NCBI GenBank assembly: GCA_025458545.1
Contig: JALOSH010000127.1
Location: 1-8,485 of the forward strand
DNA: 8,485 bases
DNA from: Hydrogenophaga sp.
GTDB taxonomy: Bacteria; Pseudomonadota; Gammaproteobacteria; Burkholderiales; Burkholderiaceae
Reading direction: 5' to 3'
Part shown: positions 1 to 6,354 of the stretch, in pieces
Numbering within the stretch: position 1 is the first letter of the stretch
Layout: each line of letters starts with the position of its first letter
Notes under the pieces: generated by a model
Database searches by the model: none
What the model was told of the DNA's origin: nothing
Seen by the model: the letters and a program-made list of their open reading frames with translations, nothing else
Translations under genes and position numbers: made by a program

Positions 1-396
1 CGCTTCGACGCCGACGCCGCCCTGGCCGACGCGCTGGAACTGGCTTGCGAACGCATGCTGCACAGCCTGCCGAACACCCTCGGTGCCACCACCGTCGAAG
101 CCTTTGGCCTGCAAGCCCCCCGCCTGCACCAGGGTCTGCTCATCAGCGGCGACCGCTTCGTCGCCACCACCGCCGAAAGCGCTGCGCTGCAGCGCGAGCT
201 GCCCGACGCGCTGGCGGTGGAAATGGAAGGCGCCGCCTTCGCCCAGGTCTGTCACGACTTCGGCGTGCCGCTGGCCGTGGTGCGCACCATCTCCGACCGC
301 GCCGACGACGCCGCGCATGTGGACTTTCCGAAGTTCTTGCGCGAAGTGGCCAGCCGCTACAGCGGCGCCATCGTCGAAGCCTTGTTCATCCACTGA
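1..396 (+). CDS. mtnN: 5'-methylthioadenosine/S-adenosylhomocysteine nucleosidase, C-terminal part (5' end outside window)
   Basis: The reading frame is open from base 1 to a TGA at 394-396, so 131 C-terminal residues are seen and the start lies upstream. MTA/SAH nucleosidase hydrolyses methylthioadenosine and S-adenosylhomocysteine to adenine plus the thioribose or ribosyl-homocysteine in the cytosol, serving methionine salvage and detoxification of SAM by-products. Family signatures are visible: a GLLISGDRF block (about bases 136-162), the VEMEGAA substrate-binding block (217-237; its Met and second Glu correspond to ribose-contacting residues) and RTISDRAD (283-306). The Asp at 295-297 matches the catalytic Asp of the family. 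The C terminus ends normally after the last helix. The gene converges on corA, with 77 bp between the stops. Identification is firm for the nucleoside phosphorylase-like family; the MTA/SAH assignment rests on the VEMEGAA and SDRAD motifs. Confidence 0.93.
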   Translation, partial: RFDADAALADALELACERMLHSLPNTLGATTVEAFGLQAPRLHQGLLISGDRFVATTAESAALQRELPDALAVEMEGAAFAQVCHDFGVPLAVVRTISDRADDAAHVDFPKFLREVASRYSGAIVEALFIH

Positions 397-474
397 AGCC
401 AGTGGCGCAAATCAAACGCAGGTATCTCCGGAGCGAAGTGACTTTGCCCAGAACGCGGCGGAACTGGCTCCGCC
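397..474. repeat. Inverted repeats between convergent mtnN and corA
   Basis: The 77-bp gap between the two stop codons carries a 7-bp perfect inverted repeat (AGCCAGT at 397-403, ACTGGCT at 463-469). It also has a compact hairpin, GGCGGA (457-462) and TCCGCC (469-474) with a 6-base loop, that abuts the corA stop codon. The second arm of the first pair lies in and next to the loop of the hairpin, so the two cannot form fully together. There is no T-run on either strand, so this is not a canonical intrinsic terminator. Given its place between converging genes, it may still act in 3'-end formation or be a small dispersed repeat. Confidence 0.4.
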
Positions 475-1460
475 TACTTCAACCAGCCGCGTTTCCTGAA
501 GTACAGCATCGGCACCGCCGCCGAGAGCACCATCAACCCGAGCGCAAACGGGTAGCCCCACTTCTGGCTGAGCTCGGGCATGTACTGGAAGTTCATGCCG
601 TACAGGCTGGCGATCAGCGTGGGTGGCAGCAGGGCCACGCTGGCCACCGAAAAGATCTTGATGATCTTGTTCTGGTTGATGTTGATGAAACCGACCGTCG
701 CGTCCATCAAAAAGTTGATCTTGTCGAACAGGAAGGCGGTGTGGCTGTCGAGCGAATCGAGGTCGCGCAGGATCTGGCGCGCGTCTTCAAACTGCTCGGC
801 GCTCAGCATGCGGCTGCGCATCATGAAGCTCACCGCGCGGCGCGTGTCCATCACGTTGCGGCGGATGCGCCCGCTCATGTCCTCGTGGCGCGCAATCGCC
901 GAGAGCACCTCACCGGCCTTGTTGTCCGTCACATCGCCGGCCAGCACCTGGCGGCTGACCTGCTCCAGGTCGTCGTAAATGTCTTCCAGCGTGTCGGCGC
1001 AGTACTCGGCGTCGGCGTCGAACAGCATCAGCAGCACGTCCTTGGCGTTCTCGATCAGCCCCGGCATGCGGCGCGCGCGCATGCGCAGCAGGCGGAAGAC
1101 CGGCACGTCTTCGTCGTGGATGGAGAACAGCACGCCCTGGCTTTTCAGCTCGGCGTTGTGCTCGTTCAGGATGAAGGCCACGCGGATCGCACGCGGGTCC
1201 TCATCGTCGTCGATCAAAAAGTCCGAGCGGATGTGCAGCTCGCCGTTGTCTTCTTCGAAGAAACGGGCCGATTCTTCGATGTCCTCGTCCATCGCGTCTT
1301 CGGGAATGGACAGGCCAAAGTGCTGCTTGACCCAGCGCCGCTCTTCCGTGGTGGGATTCTCCAGGTCGACCCAGATGGGTTTGAAGCGGGTCAGCTCTTC
1401 GAGCGACTCGATTTCTTCCTGGAACAGTCGGCCGTTGGCCAGGGTGAAGACGTTGAGCAT
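474..1460 (-). CDS. corA: CorA-family magnesium/cobalt transport protein
   Basis: A 328-residue protein of normal length for CorA, the pentameric inner-membrane channel for Mg2+ (also Co2+ and Ni2+). The large N-terminal cytoplasmic domain (about 1-265) is acidic and helix-rich, including the DEDIEES stretch near 58-64 and the long pore-lining helix ending around 268. Two C-terminal membrane segments follow, at about 268-287 and 303-321. The family signature YGMN is at residues 287-290 just after the first segment, followed by the short periplasmic loop FQYMPELSQKWG. The protein ends in the basic tail FRKRGWLK. The ATG at 1458-1460 is preceded by GGGAG at a suitable distance, which supports this start. 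The gene faces mtnN and lies downstream of the patatin gene on the same strand. The 177-bp upstream gap contains alternative inverted repeats (see separate entries), suggesting leader-RNA control. Cobalt or zinc preference cannot be told from sequence. Confidence 0.95.
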   Translation of the reverse strand: MLNVFTLANGRLFQEEIESLEELTRFKPIWVDLENPTTEERRWVKQHFGLSIPEDAMDEDIEESARFFEEDNGELHIRSDFLIDDDEDPRAIRVAFILNEHNAELKSQGVLFSIHDEDVPVFRLLRMRARRMPGLIENAKDVLLMLFDADAEYCADTLEDIYDDLEQVSRQVLAGDVTDNKAGEVLSAIARHEDMSGRIRRNVMDTRRAVSFMMRSRMLSAEQFEDARQILRDLDSLDSHTAFLFDKINFLMDATVGFININQNKIIKIFSVASVALLPPTLIASLYGMNFQYMPELSQKWGYPFALGLMVLSAAVPMLYFRKRGWLK

Positions 1461-1492
1461 GGTTGCTCCCGGGCGGGTGTCTGGGTGAAAGT

Positions 1493-1512
1493 CGCAGCGT
1501 TAGGACGCTGCG
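1493..1512 (-). promoter_or_regulatory. Hairpin in the corA leader close to the start
   Basis: A perfect 8-bp inverted repeat, CGCAGCGT (1493-1500) and ACGCTGCG (1505-1512), with a 4-base loop lies 32 bases upstream of the corA ATG. It sits between the larger alternative repeats and the ribosome binding site. There is no T-tract after it, so a role in translation control or RNA stability is more likely than termination. The role is inferred; only the repeat is seen. Confidence 0.45.
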
Positions 1513-1530
1513 GCGGGCGTTTCGGGCGGC

Positions 1531-1607
1531 GCTTTCAGCCGACCGACCGCCCGACTTCAGACGGGTGCGGGGGAGGCTGAAAGCACACAACTGGGCGGTG
1601 TGCTTTC
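1531..1607 (-). promoter_or_regulatory. Mutually exclusive inverted repeats in the corA leader (attenuator-like)
   Basis: Reading in the corA direction there are three arms. Arm A is 1607-1598 (GAAAGCACAC). Arm B is 1588-1575, containing GTGTGCTTTC and then AGCC. Arm C is 1540-1531 (GGCTGAAAGC). A and B pair perfectly over 10 bp with a 9-base loop. B and C pair perfectly over 10 bp with a 34-base loop. The two pairings share the CTTTC core of arm B, so only one can form at a time. This is the geometry of attenuators and some riboswitches. Leader-RNA control of Mg2+ transporter genes is known in enteric bacteria (mgtA; corA with its small corL frame). No promoter was identified with confidence, and no U-tract follows arm C, so Rho or translation would have to be the output. 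Function is inferred. Confidence 0.4.
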
Positions 1608-1610
1608 CAT
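1557..1610 (-). CDS. Possible 17-residue leader peptide upstream of corA
   Basis: An ATG at 1608-1610 on the minus strand opens a 17-codon frame, MESTPPSCVLSASPAPV, closed by TGA at 1557-1559. It begins immediately before arm A of the alternative repeats and spans arms A and B. Four of its 17 residues are proline, including a Pro-Pro at codons 5-6, where ribosomes can slow. Such a ribosome would cover arm A and leave arm B free to pair with arm C. The upstream sequence has only a weak Shine-Dalgarno-like GAGAG. Short frames are common by chance, so this is a low-confidence call supported mainly by its position. Confidence 0.2.
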   Translation of the reverse strand: MESTPPSCVLSASPAPV

Positions 1611-1637
1611 GAGGCTCTCGCTGGGTGAATCCGGCGA

Positions 1638-2894
1638 TTATGTCACCGCGACCTGCGCAGCGGTCTGCGCTGGCCGGGCAAAAAAGTCCATCAGTTCGGT
1701 CTTTCTGCGCCAGGCATCGGCCTCGCCCAGTTCGATCAGGGCCTGCACGAACTCGGGCTCGAACAGCAGGTAGCTGGCCAGCGCGCTGCCGGCCACACCG
1801 CGCCCGGTGTCGAGCGCGCCCAGTCCGACCAAGGTGTTGCGGGTGGATGCAGGCAAGGCGCCGATGTGTTTGCTGGCCAACTCGTCGAGCGAAAAACTCG
1901 GCTGCAAGGCCAGCACATTCACCGGGTGGTACGGCAGGGCCGCGGCCAGCTCTGGTGGCAGTTTCTTCAAGGTGTCGCTGACGCGCTGCACCTGTTCGAC
2001 ATCGGACTGCAGGGTATCGTGGAACACGCTGGCCATGGCGTGGCCGGCGATGGTACCGGCCGTCGGCGCATCGGCCGTGCGCTGACCCAGACCGGAGCGT
2101 TGTGGTTGGCCGACCCCGATCACCAGCACCCGGCGCGCGCCGAAATGGATCGCCGACGAGAGCGGCGAGAGCTGGCGCATCGAGCCGTCACCGAAGTGCT
2201 CCCTGTGTCCATCGACCCACAGCGGGACGGCGGGGAACAAGAACGGGATGGCGCTGGACGCCATGAGGTGTTCGATCGTCACCGGCTGGAACGATGCACG
2301 CCGCCCCTGGCGCGACCAGGGGTGCATCGGATGATCGGGGCGCGTCTGGCAGAAGGTCCAGTGCTCGCCGGAGGAATAGCTCGAAGCGGTCACACCCAGC
2401 ACATCGATGTGGCGCCCGGCCAGCGCCCGCTCCACGCCGGGCAGGTCGATCGCGCGGTGCAAGGTGTCGACCAAGGGCATGGTATCGAGCAGTGCGCGGT
2501 GCCGCTTCACCTGGCGCGCCAGCGTGAGACCGGCCACCAGCCGGTTCGCGCGCACCCATCCGGGGGCATCCAGCCGGTAGACCTGGCGCGAGCGCAGACC
2601 GGCCCAGAAGGTGGCCAGTTCGGGCAGGGCCTGCAGGCCCCGCTCGGCACGGCCGGCCAGGTAGCTGGCGTTGAGCGCACCGGCCGAGGTGCCGAACAAC
2701 CACTGGAAGGGAAAGCGCTGCGGGCTCGCAGCGGGCTTGTCCGTGGCCAGCATGACGGCCAGCGCCTTGAGCACACCGACCTGGTAGGCGGTGCGGGCGC
2801 CGCCACCCATGAGCACCAGCGCACAGGCGTCGGTGGCGGCTGCGGGCGAGCCACTGCCCAGCAGGTTGCGAGAGATCAGCGTATCAAGGGACAC
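1638..2894 (-). CDS. Patatin-like phospholipase family protein
   Basis: A patatin-fold serine hydrolase of 418 residues, probably cleaving acyl groups from phospholipids or neutral lipids; the substrate is unknown. Counting from the chosen GTG start, the oxyanion-hole motif GGGAR is at about 30-34, the nucleophile elbow GTSAG has its Ser at 70, and the block [10 protein letters not shown] is near 212-221. The catalytic Asp sits in a GDGS motif at about 235-238, where the family more often has DGG or DGA. So the Ser-Asp dyad is intact. The C-terminal 160 residues are less characteristic. I see no signal peptide or clear membrane segment, so it is probably cytosolic or peripheral. The GTG at 2892-2894 is preferred because a near-perfect anti-16S match (AAGGTGATC, 2901-2909 on the complement) precedes it by five bases. 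A TTG at 2912 in the same frame would add six residues but would overlap that site. The gene is divergent from the MFS gene and precedes corA on the same strand. Confidence 0.88.
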   Translation of the reverse strand: MSLDTLISRNLLGSGSPAAATDACALVLMGGGARTAYQVGVLKALAVMLATDKPAASPQRFPFQWLFGTSAGALNASYLAGRAERGLQALPELATFWAGLRSRQVYRLDAPGWVRANRLVAGLTLARQVKRHRALLDTMPLVDTLHRAIDLPGVERALAGRHIDVLGVTASSYSSGEHWTFCQTRPDHPMHPWSRQGRRASFQPVTIEHLMASSAIPFLFPAVPLWVDGHREHFGDGSMRQLSPLSSAIHFGARRVLVIGVGQPQRSGLGQRTADAPTAGTIAGHAMASVFHDTLQSDVEQVQRVSDTLKKLPPELAAALPYHPVNVLALQPSFSLDELASKHIGALPASTRNTLVGLGALDTGRGVAGSALASYLLFEPEFVQALIELGEADAWRRKTELMDFFARPAQTAAQVAVT

Positions 2895-2900
2895 AGGTCG

Positions 2901-2916
2901 ATCACCTTCCAAGGTG
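2901..2916 (-). promoter_or_regulatory. Ribosome binding site of the patatin gene inside a short dyad
   Basis: On the minus strand AAGGTGATC (2901-2909) matches the 16S rRNA 3' end well and lies five bases before the GTG at 2892-2894, which decides that start. The same bases form an imperfect dyad, CACCTT (2903-2908) facing AAGGTG (2911-2916). In patatin mRNA, CACCU could pair with the AGGUG core over 5 bp and hide the site. In DNA the dyad lies between the divergent genes and could equally be an operator. Confidence 0.45.
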
Positions 2917-2959
2917 TCACAGCCAGGGGTGGGGGTACAGTCAGCGGCTGCGCAAAATC

Positions 2960-4183
2960 ATGACACATCCCCTGCTCACTCCCCGGCGCGAACTTCTGCT
3001 GCTGCTCACCATCGCCGGCATCCAGTTCACGCACATCCTGGATTTCATGATCATGATGCCGCTGGGGCCGCAGTTCACGCGGCTCTTTGCCATCAGCGAC
3101 GCGCAGTTCGGCCTGCTGGTCTCGGCCTACACCATCGCCGCCGGCGTGTCGGGACTCGCCGCCGCCACCTATGTGGACCGCTTCGACCGCAAGCACCTGC
3201 TGCTCACGCTGTATGTGCTGTTTGCGCTGGCCACGCTGGCCTGTGGGCTGGCGCCGGGCTATGGCTTCCTCATGGTGGCGCGTGTGGCCGCCGGGGTCTT
3301 CGGTGGCGTGCTGTCGGCGCTGGCGCAGACCATCGTGGCCGACGTGATCCCCTTCGAACGCCGGGGCCGGGCCATGGGCCTGGTGATGTCGTCCTTTTCG
3401 GTGTCCACCGTGGCCGGGGTGCCACTCGGTCTGTTCATGGCCACCCACCTGGGCTGGCAGGCGCCCTTCATCGGCATCGCCGCGCTCAGCGGCCTGATGG
3501 CGCTGGGCGCGGCCCTCACCCTGCCCCGACTCAACCACCACCTGAAGGCCCAGGACCGTCCGTCGGTCTGGCGCGGGATCGGCATGGTGCTGGCAGAGCC
3601 CAACCACCAGCGCGCCTTCGCGTTTTCGGCCCTGCTGATGTTCACCGGCTTCACCGTGCTGCCCTTCATCACCATCTTCATGCAGACCAACGTGGGGCTT
3701 TCGCCGACCCAGATTCCCTACATCTACCTGTGTGGCGGCGTGGCCACCCTGTTCACGGCGCGGCTGTTCGGCCGCCTGTCAGACCGCTGGGGCAAGCTGC
3801 CCACCTTCAACGCGCTGGCCCTGGCGGTGATCCTGCCGCTGCTGGCCACCACCCTCATGCCACGCTGGCCGCTGTGGGCGGTGCTGGTGGTCTCGACCGC
3901 GCTGTTCATCTGCATGAGCGGGCGCATGATTCCCGGCATGGCCCTGATCACCGGAGCGGCCACGCCGGCGCTGCGCGGCACCTTCATGGCGCTCAACGCC
4001 GCGGTGCAGTCCGCCGCCATGGGCCTGGCCTCACTGGTCGGGGGTCTCATCATCGGCCGCGACGCCGCCGGTCAGGTACAGCATTACTGGGTGAGTGGTC
4101 TTCTGGGCGCCACGGCCAGCCTGGTCGCCATCGCATTGGCGCGGCGCGTGAAGGTCCACAGCGAACACCAGCCAACCGCCTGA
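2960..4183 (+). CDS. MFS transporter, DHA1-like efflux permease
   Basis: A 407-residue polytopic membrane protein with the length and hydrophobic periodicity of a 12-segment major facilitator superfamily carrier. The first segment starts around residue 11 and the last ends near 394. The loop after the second segment carries a motif-A variant, VDRFDRKHL (72-80). The equivalent loop of the second half has GRLSDRWGK (271-279). [10 protein letters not shown] (108-117) fits segment 4, and GVPLGLF followed by GWQAPF (153-170) resembles the antiporter motif C region. This pattern is typical of drug, sugar or arabinose-efflux-type DHA1 members driven by proton antiport. The substrate cannot be read from sequence. 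The ATG at 2960 lacks a clear Shine-Dalgarno; a weak TACAGT at 2935-2940 could be a -10 box giving a very short leader. It is divergent from the patatin gene, 65 bp from that GTG. A link to phospholipid turnover is possible but unproven. Confidence 0.9.
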   Translation: MTHPLLTPRRELLLLLTIAGIQFTHILDFMIMMPLGPQFTRLFAISDAQFGLLVSAYTIAAGVSGLAAATYVDRFDRKHLLLTLYVLFALATLACGLAPGYGFLMVARVAAGVFGGVLSALAQTIVADVIPFERRGRAMGLVMSSFSVSTVAGVPLGLFMATHLGWQAPFIGIAALSGLMALGAALTLPRLNHHLKAQDRPSVWRGIGMVLAEPNHQRAFAFSALLMFTGFTVLPFITIFMQTNVGLSPTQIPYIYLCGGVATLFTARLFGRLSDRWGKLPTFNALALAVILPLLATTLMPRWPLWAVLVVSTALFICMSGRMIPGMALITGAATPALRGTFMALNAAVQSAAMGLASLVGGLIIGRDAAGQVQHYWVSGLLGATASLVAIALARRVKVHSEHQPTA

Positions 4184-4216
4184 ATGCCAAGGTTTTCGTT
4201 TTCACGCTTTGTTGCA

Positions 4217-4254
4217 GTGCAAGCTTGCACCTCGGGGGTTTCAGGGGCATAGTG
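4217..4254 (+). promoter_or_regulatory. Putative sigma70 promoter of hpf with a palindrome over the -35 box
   Basis: TTGCAC at 4225-4230 and CATAGT at 4249-4254, separated by 18 bases, form a plausible sigma70-type promoter (each about 4/6 to consensus) about 80 bp before hpf. The -35 box is the right half of a perfect 14-bp palindrome at 4217-4230, GTGCAAGCTTGCAC. A perfect dyad of this length centred on a -35 is what a repressor or activator site would look like. The boxes and palindrome are seen; promoter use and any binding factor are inferred. Expression of hpf is usually growth-phase dependent. Confidence 0.45.
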
Positions 4255-4273
4255 GGTTCCAGACATCCCCGTG

Positions 4274-4302
4274 GCCGCCGGGAGGTCTGCCCATCCGGCG
4301 GC
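4274..4302 (+). promoter_or_regulatory. GC-rich hairpin in the hpf leader
   Basis: A perfect 8-bp inverted repeat, GCCGCCGG (4274-4281) and CCGGCGGC (4295-4302), with a 13-base loop lies between the putative promoter and the hpf ribosome binding site (AGGAGG at 4323-4328). No T-run follows, so it is not an intrinsic terminator. It could stabilise the leader or serve as a binding site for an RNA regulator. Confidence 0.4.
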
Positions 4303-4335
4303 TTGTGTCAACCCGGAGCAATAGGAGGCTCTTGT

Positions 4336-4665
4336 ATGAACTTGACGATCAGCGGTCACCACCTCGAAGTCACGCCCGCCCTGCGCGGCTACGTCACCAC
4401 CAAACTGGAGCGAATATCGCGGCATTTTGACCAGGTGGTGGATATCAAGGTGCTGCTGACAGTGGACAACCTGAAAGAAAAAGACCTGCGCCAGAAGGCC
4501 GAGTGCAACATCCACGTGAAAGGGAAAGACCTGTTTGCCGAAAGCGCCCACGCCGATCTGTACGCGGCGGTGGACGATCTGGCCGACAAACTCGACCGCC
4601 AGGTGCTGCGCTACAAAGGCAAGGCGCAGGATCACCACCACGACGCCGCCAAGCGGTTGATGTGA
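4336..4665 (+). CDS. hpf: Ribosome hibernation promoting factor (HPF, short form)
   Basis: A 109-residue protein of the HPF/RaiA (YfiA) family, which binds the 30S decoding region in stationary phase and silences or dimerises ribosomes. It starts [20 protein letters not shown] and shows the expected beta-alpha-beta-beta-beta-alpha pattern: a first strand at about 2-8, a helix with KLERISRHF (23-31), strands around 34-44 and 53-63, and a final helix [20 protein letters not shown] (71-90). The basic, His-rich tail [16 protein letters not shown] follows. It lacks the long C-terminal extension of long-form HPF. The start is secured by AGGAGG at 4323-4328, seven bases before the ATG. It lies just upstream of ptsN as in many proteobacteria, but the gene before it is an MFS transporter, not rpoN or the lpt genes. 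A strong terminator follows, so it is probably transcribed alone. Confidence 0.94.
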   Translation: MNLTISGHHLEVTPALRGYVTTKLERISRHFDQVVDIKVLLTVDNLKEKDLRQKAECNIHVKGKDLFAESAHADLYAAVDDLADKLDRQVLRYKGKAQDHHHDAAKRLM

Positions 4666-4674
4666 ACCCGTCAC

Positions 4675-4695
4675 CGGATGGCCGAAGGCCGTCCG
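4675..4695 (+). other. Stem-loop in the hpf 3' untranslated region
   Basis: CGGATGGCC (4675-4683) and GGCCGTCCG (4687-4695) pair over 9 bp with one G-U wobble and a 3-base loop, starting 10 bases after the hpf stop. It stands ahead of the real terminator and may protect the transcript end. No T-run follows it. Confidence 0.35.
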
Positions 4696-4716
4696 ACCGC
4701 CATGCTGCATTGCAAC

Positions 4717-4746
4717 AAGCCGCTTGAACTGTCAAGCGGCTTTTTT
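4717..4746 (+). terminator. Rho-independent terminator of hpf
   Basis: AAGCCGCTTGA (4717-4727) and TCAAGCGGCTT (4732-4742) make an 11-bp perfect stem with the 4-base loop ACTG, followed by six T residues at 4741-4746. This is a textbook intrinsic terminator, 51 bp after the hpf stop and 60 bp before ptsN. It implies that most ptsN transcription begins downstream of it. Confidence 0.92.
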
Positions 4747-4758
4747 GTGCCTGCCGTC

Positions 4759-4786
4759 TAGTCAATGCCCACCAACTCGTCATAAT
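4759..4786 (+). promoter_or_regulatory. Putative promoter of ptsN
   Basis: CATAAT at 4781-4786 matches the -10 consensus at 5 of 6 bases. TAGTCA at 4759-4764, 16 bases upstream, matches the -35 consensus at 4 of 6. It lies directly after the hpf terminator, where a new promoter is needed, and would give a leader of about 15 bases before the ptsN ATG. Confidence 0.45.
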
Positions 4787-4806
4787 TTGCGGTCCAAGAG
4801 GCCCAC

Positions 4807-5277
4807 ATGAACCGACTATCTGCCATATTGCCCGCACCACAAGTGCTTGTCAGCGTCGATGCCACCAGCAAAAAACGCGCTTTTGAAGAAGCGGGTCTGC
4901 TGTTCGAAACGCTGCATGGCCTGAACCGCGCGCTGATCACCGACAGCCTGTTTGCCCGTGAGCGTCTCGGTTCCACCGGCCTGGGGCATGGGGTGGCCAT
5001 TCCGCACGGCCGCATCAAGGGCCTGAAACAGCCGCTCGCTGCGGTGTTCCAGCTGGCCAGCCCGATCGGGTTCGATGCGCCGGACGAACAACCGGTGCAG
5101 TTGATGATTTTTCTGCTGGTGCCCGAAGCCGCCACCCAGAAGCATCTGGAAATCCTCTCCGAAATCGCCGAGCTGCTGAGCGACAGCGCGCTGCGCGAAA
5201 AAATGAAACTCGCCACTGACGCGCTCGCGCTGCACGAGCAGATCACCAGCTGGCAGTCAGCCCACGCCGCCGCCTGA
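4807..5277 (+). CDS. ptsN: PTS IIA-like nitrogen-regulatory protein PtsN (EIIA-Ntr)
   Basis: A 156-residue cytosolic EIIA domain of the nitrogen phosphotransferase system. It takes phosphate from an HPr-type protein on a conserved His and regulates potassium transport, nitrogen and carbon metabolism or stress responses rather than transporting sugar. The active site is in GLGHGVAIPHGR (about 58-69), with the phosphorylated His at residue 67. RAFEEAGLLF near the N terminus and the QLMIFLLVPE and HLEILSEIAELL blocks (about 98-127) are typical of the family. The length is normal. The ATG at 4807 is preceded by AAGAGG (4796-4801) at 5-base spacing. The gene sits between hpf and hprK, the usual betaproteobacterial order. 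HprK next door modifies HPr, so this pair forms the regulatory end of a phosphorelay whose EI and HPr genes are elsewhere. Confidence 0.95.
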   Translation: MNRLSAILPAPQVLVSVDATSKKRAFEEAGLLFETLHGLNRALITDSLFARERLGSTGLGHGVAIPHGRIKGLKQPLAAVFQLASPIGFDAPDEQPVQLMIFLLVPEAATQKHLEILSEIAELLSDSALREKMKLATDALALHEQITSWQSAHAAA

Positions 5278-5296
5278 GGCTGGTCAGATCCAAAGT

Positions 5297-5367
5297 TTCA
5301 GCCCGGTTCGGAGCGCTGCAGCGCCCGCCCGGTGGATGCGGGTCCAGACCCGGTTCTTCGGGCTGAA
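5297..5367. repeat. Nested inverted repeats between ptsN and hprK
   Basis: The 125-bp gap between ptsN and hprK has an outer perfect 9-bp inverted repeat, TTCAGCCCG (5297-5305) and CGGGCTGAA (5359-5367). Inside it is a 12-bp perfect palindrome, GCGCTGCAGCGC (5313-5324). A direct repeat CCCGGTTC is present at 5302-5309 and 5349-5356. The whole could fold into a branched RNA just before hprK, which otherwise has no recognisable Shine-Dalgarno. There is no T-run, so it is not an intrinsic terminator. It could be a leader structure, an RNA-processing site or a dispersed repeat. Confidence 0.45.
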
Positions 5368-5402
5368 CGCTGCGCTACACCCCTTGCAACGCCGACCACT
5401 CC

Positions 5403-6353
5403 ATGAAACCCACCGTTGTCAGCGCTGACGTCCTGTTTGAAGACCACCGCGACGCCCTGAAGTGGCAATGGGTGGCTGGGCTGGGCGCATCGGAACGCAA
5501 GTTTGACGAGGTGGCCATCCGTGAGGCCCGTTCGGGCGCCGACCTGGTCGGCTACCTCAACTACATCCACCCGTACCGCGTGCAGGTGTTCGGCGAGCGG
5601 GAGGTGGCGTACATCCAGAGCGCGAATGAAGAAGACAACCAGCGCCGCGTGGCGCGTATCGTGACGCTGGAGCCACCGGTGCTGGTGGTGGCCGACGGGC
5701 AGGCGGTGCCCCAGGCGCTGATGTCCATGTGCGAGCGGGCGCAGATACCGATGTTCGCCACCCCCGAGCCGGCGGCATTCGTCATCGACGTGCTGCGCGC
5801 CTACCTGTCGCGCCATTTTGCCGACCGGTCCTCGATGCACGGCGTGTTCATGGACATCCTGGGCATGGGCGTCATGATCACCGGCGAATCCGGGCTGGGC
5901 AAGAGCGAGCTGGGGCTGGAGCTGATTTCGCGGGGCCATGGCCTGGTGGCCGACGACGCGGTGGACCTGTACCGCATCAACCAGACCAGCATCGAAGGCC
6001 GTTGCCCCGAGCTGCTGCAGAACCTGCTGGAGGTGCGTGGCATCGGCCTGCTCGACATCAAGGCGATCTTTGGTGAGACGGCGGTGCGCCGCAAGATGCG
6101 GCTGTCGCTCATCGTGCACCTGGTGCGCAAGGAAACCATGGAGCGCGACTACGACCGCATGCCGCACGAGCCGCTGTACCAGGACGTGCTCGGGGTGCCG
6201 GTGCGCAAGGCGGTGATCCAGGTGGTGGCCGGGCGCAACATCGCGGTGCTGGTGGAGGCGGCGGTGCGCAACACCATCCTTCAGTTGCGGGGCATCGACA
6301 CCTACCAGGAGTTTGTCTCGCGCCACCGCGCAGCCATGTCGCGCGGGGAGTAG
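5403..6353 (+). CDS. hprK: HPr kinase/phosphorylase
   Basis: A 316-residue bifunctional enzyme that phosphorylates HPr on a regulatory serine with ATP or PPi and removes that phosphate again. In proteobacteria it works with the nitrogen PTS rather than with classical catabolite repression. The N-terminal domain (about 1-130) includes the family's [21 protein letters not shown] region. The catalytic domain has [19 protein letters not shown] with the Walker A motif GESGLGKS at 161-168. An Asp pair, ADDAVD (183-188), follows in the catalytic region. The HprK signature [12 protein letters not shown] is at 208-219. All key residues appear intact and the length is normal. The ATG at 5403 has no clear ribosome binding site, but a stop at 5364 in the same frame and no other start codon in between make this the only choice. 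It follows ptsN after a structured 125-bp gap and may be cotranscribed with it. A rapZ-type gene does not follow; fur on the other strand does. Confidence 0.95.
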   Translation: MKPTVVSADVLFEDHRDALKWQWVAGLGASERKFDEVAIREARSGADLVGYLNYIHPYRVQVFGEREVAYIQSANEEDNQRRVARIVTLEPPVLVVADGQAVPQALMSMCERAQIPMFATPEPAAFVIDVLRAYLSRHFADRSSMHGVFMDILGMGVMITGESGLGKSELGLELISRGHGLVADDAVDLYRINQTSIEGRCPELLQNLLEVRGIGLLDIKAIFGETAVRRKMRLSLIVHLVRKETMERDYDRMPHEPLYQDVLGVPVRKAVIQVVAGRNIAVLVEAAVRNTILQLRGIDTYQEFVSRHRAAMSRGE

Positions 6354-6354
6354 A

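Noticed and set aside
45..1580. A 511-codon plus-strand frame running through mtnN and antisense to corA
   Set aside because: Its residues are low-complexity Arg/His/Val-rich as expected from the complement of high-GC coding DNA. The other frames encode clear MtnN and CorA.
1579..1607. Intrinsic terminator after the patatin gene
   Set aside because: The 10-bp stem is good, but no T-run follows on the minus strand (AGCCTCCCCC follows), so it is treated as leader structure instead.
1461..1637. M-box magnesium riboswitch ahead of corA
   Set aside because: The region is too short, and I could not recognise the M-box core; only simple alternative hairpins are visible.
1866..2963. A 365-codon plus-strand frame antisense to the patatin gene
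   Set aside because: No family motif is visible; it is the complement of the conserved patatin frame with its GTSAG and GDGS motifs.
2791..4335. Long open frame upstream of and in frame with hpf, across the MFS gene, suggesting a fusion
   Set aside because: Only the last 109 codons from the AGGAGG-preceded ATG at 4336 look like protein. The rest is a shadow of the MFS gene kept open by GC-rich codons.
5313..5324. Attachment or recombination site at the 12-bp palindrome before hprK
   Set aside because: There is no integrase, no duplicated flank and no gene-content break; the surrounding genes are in ordinary core order.
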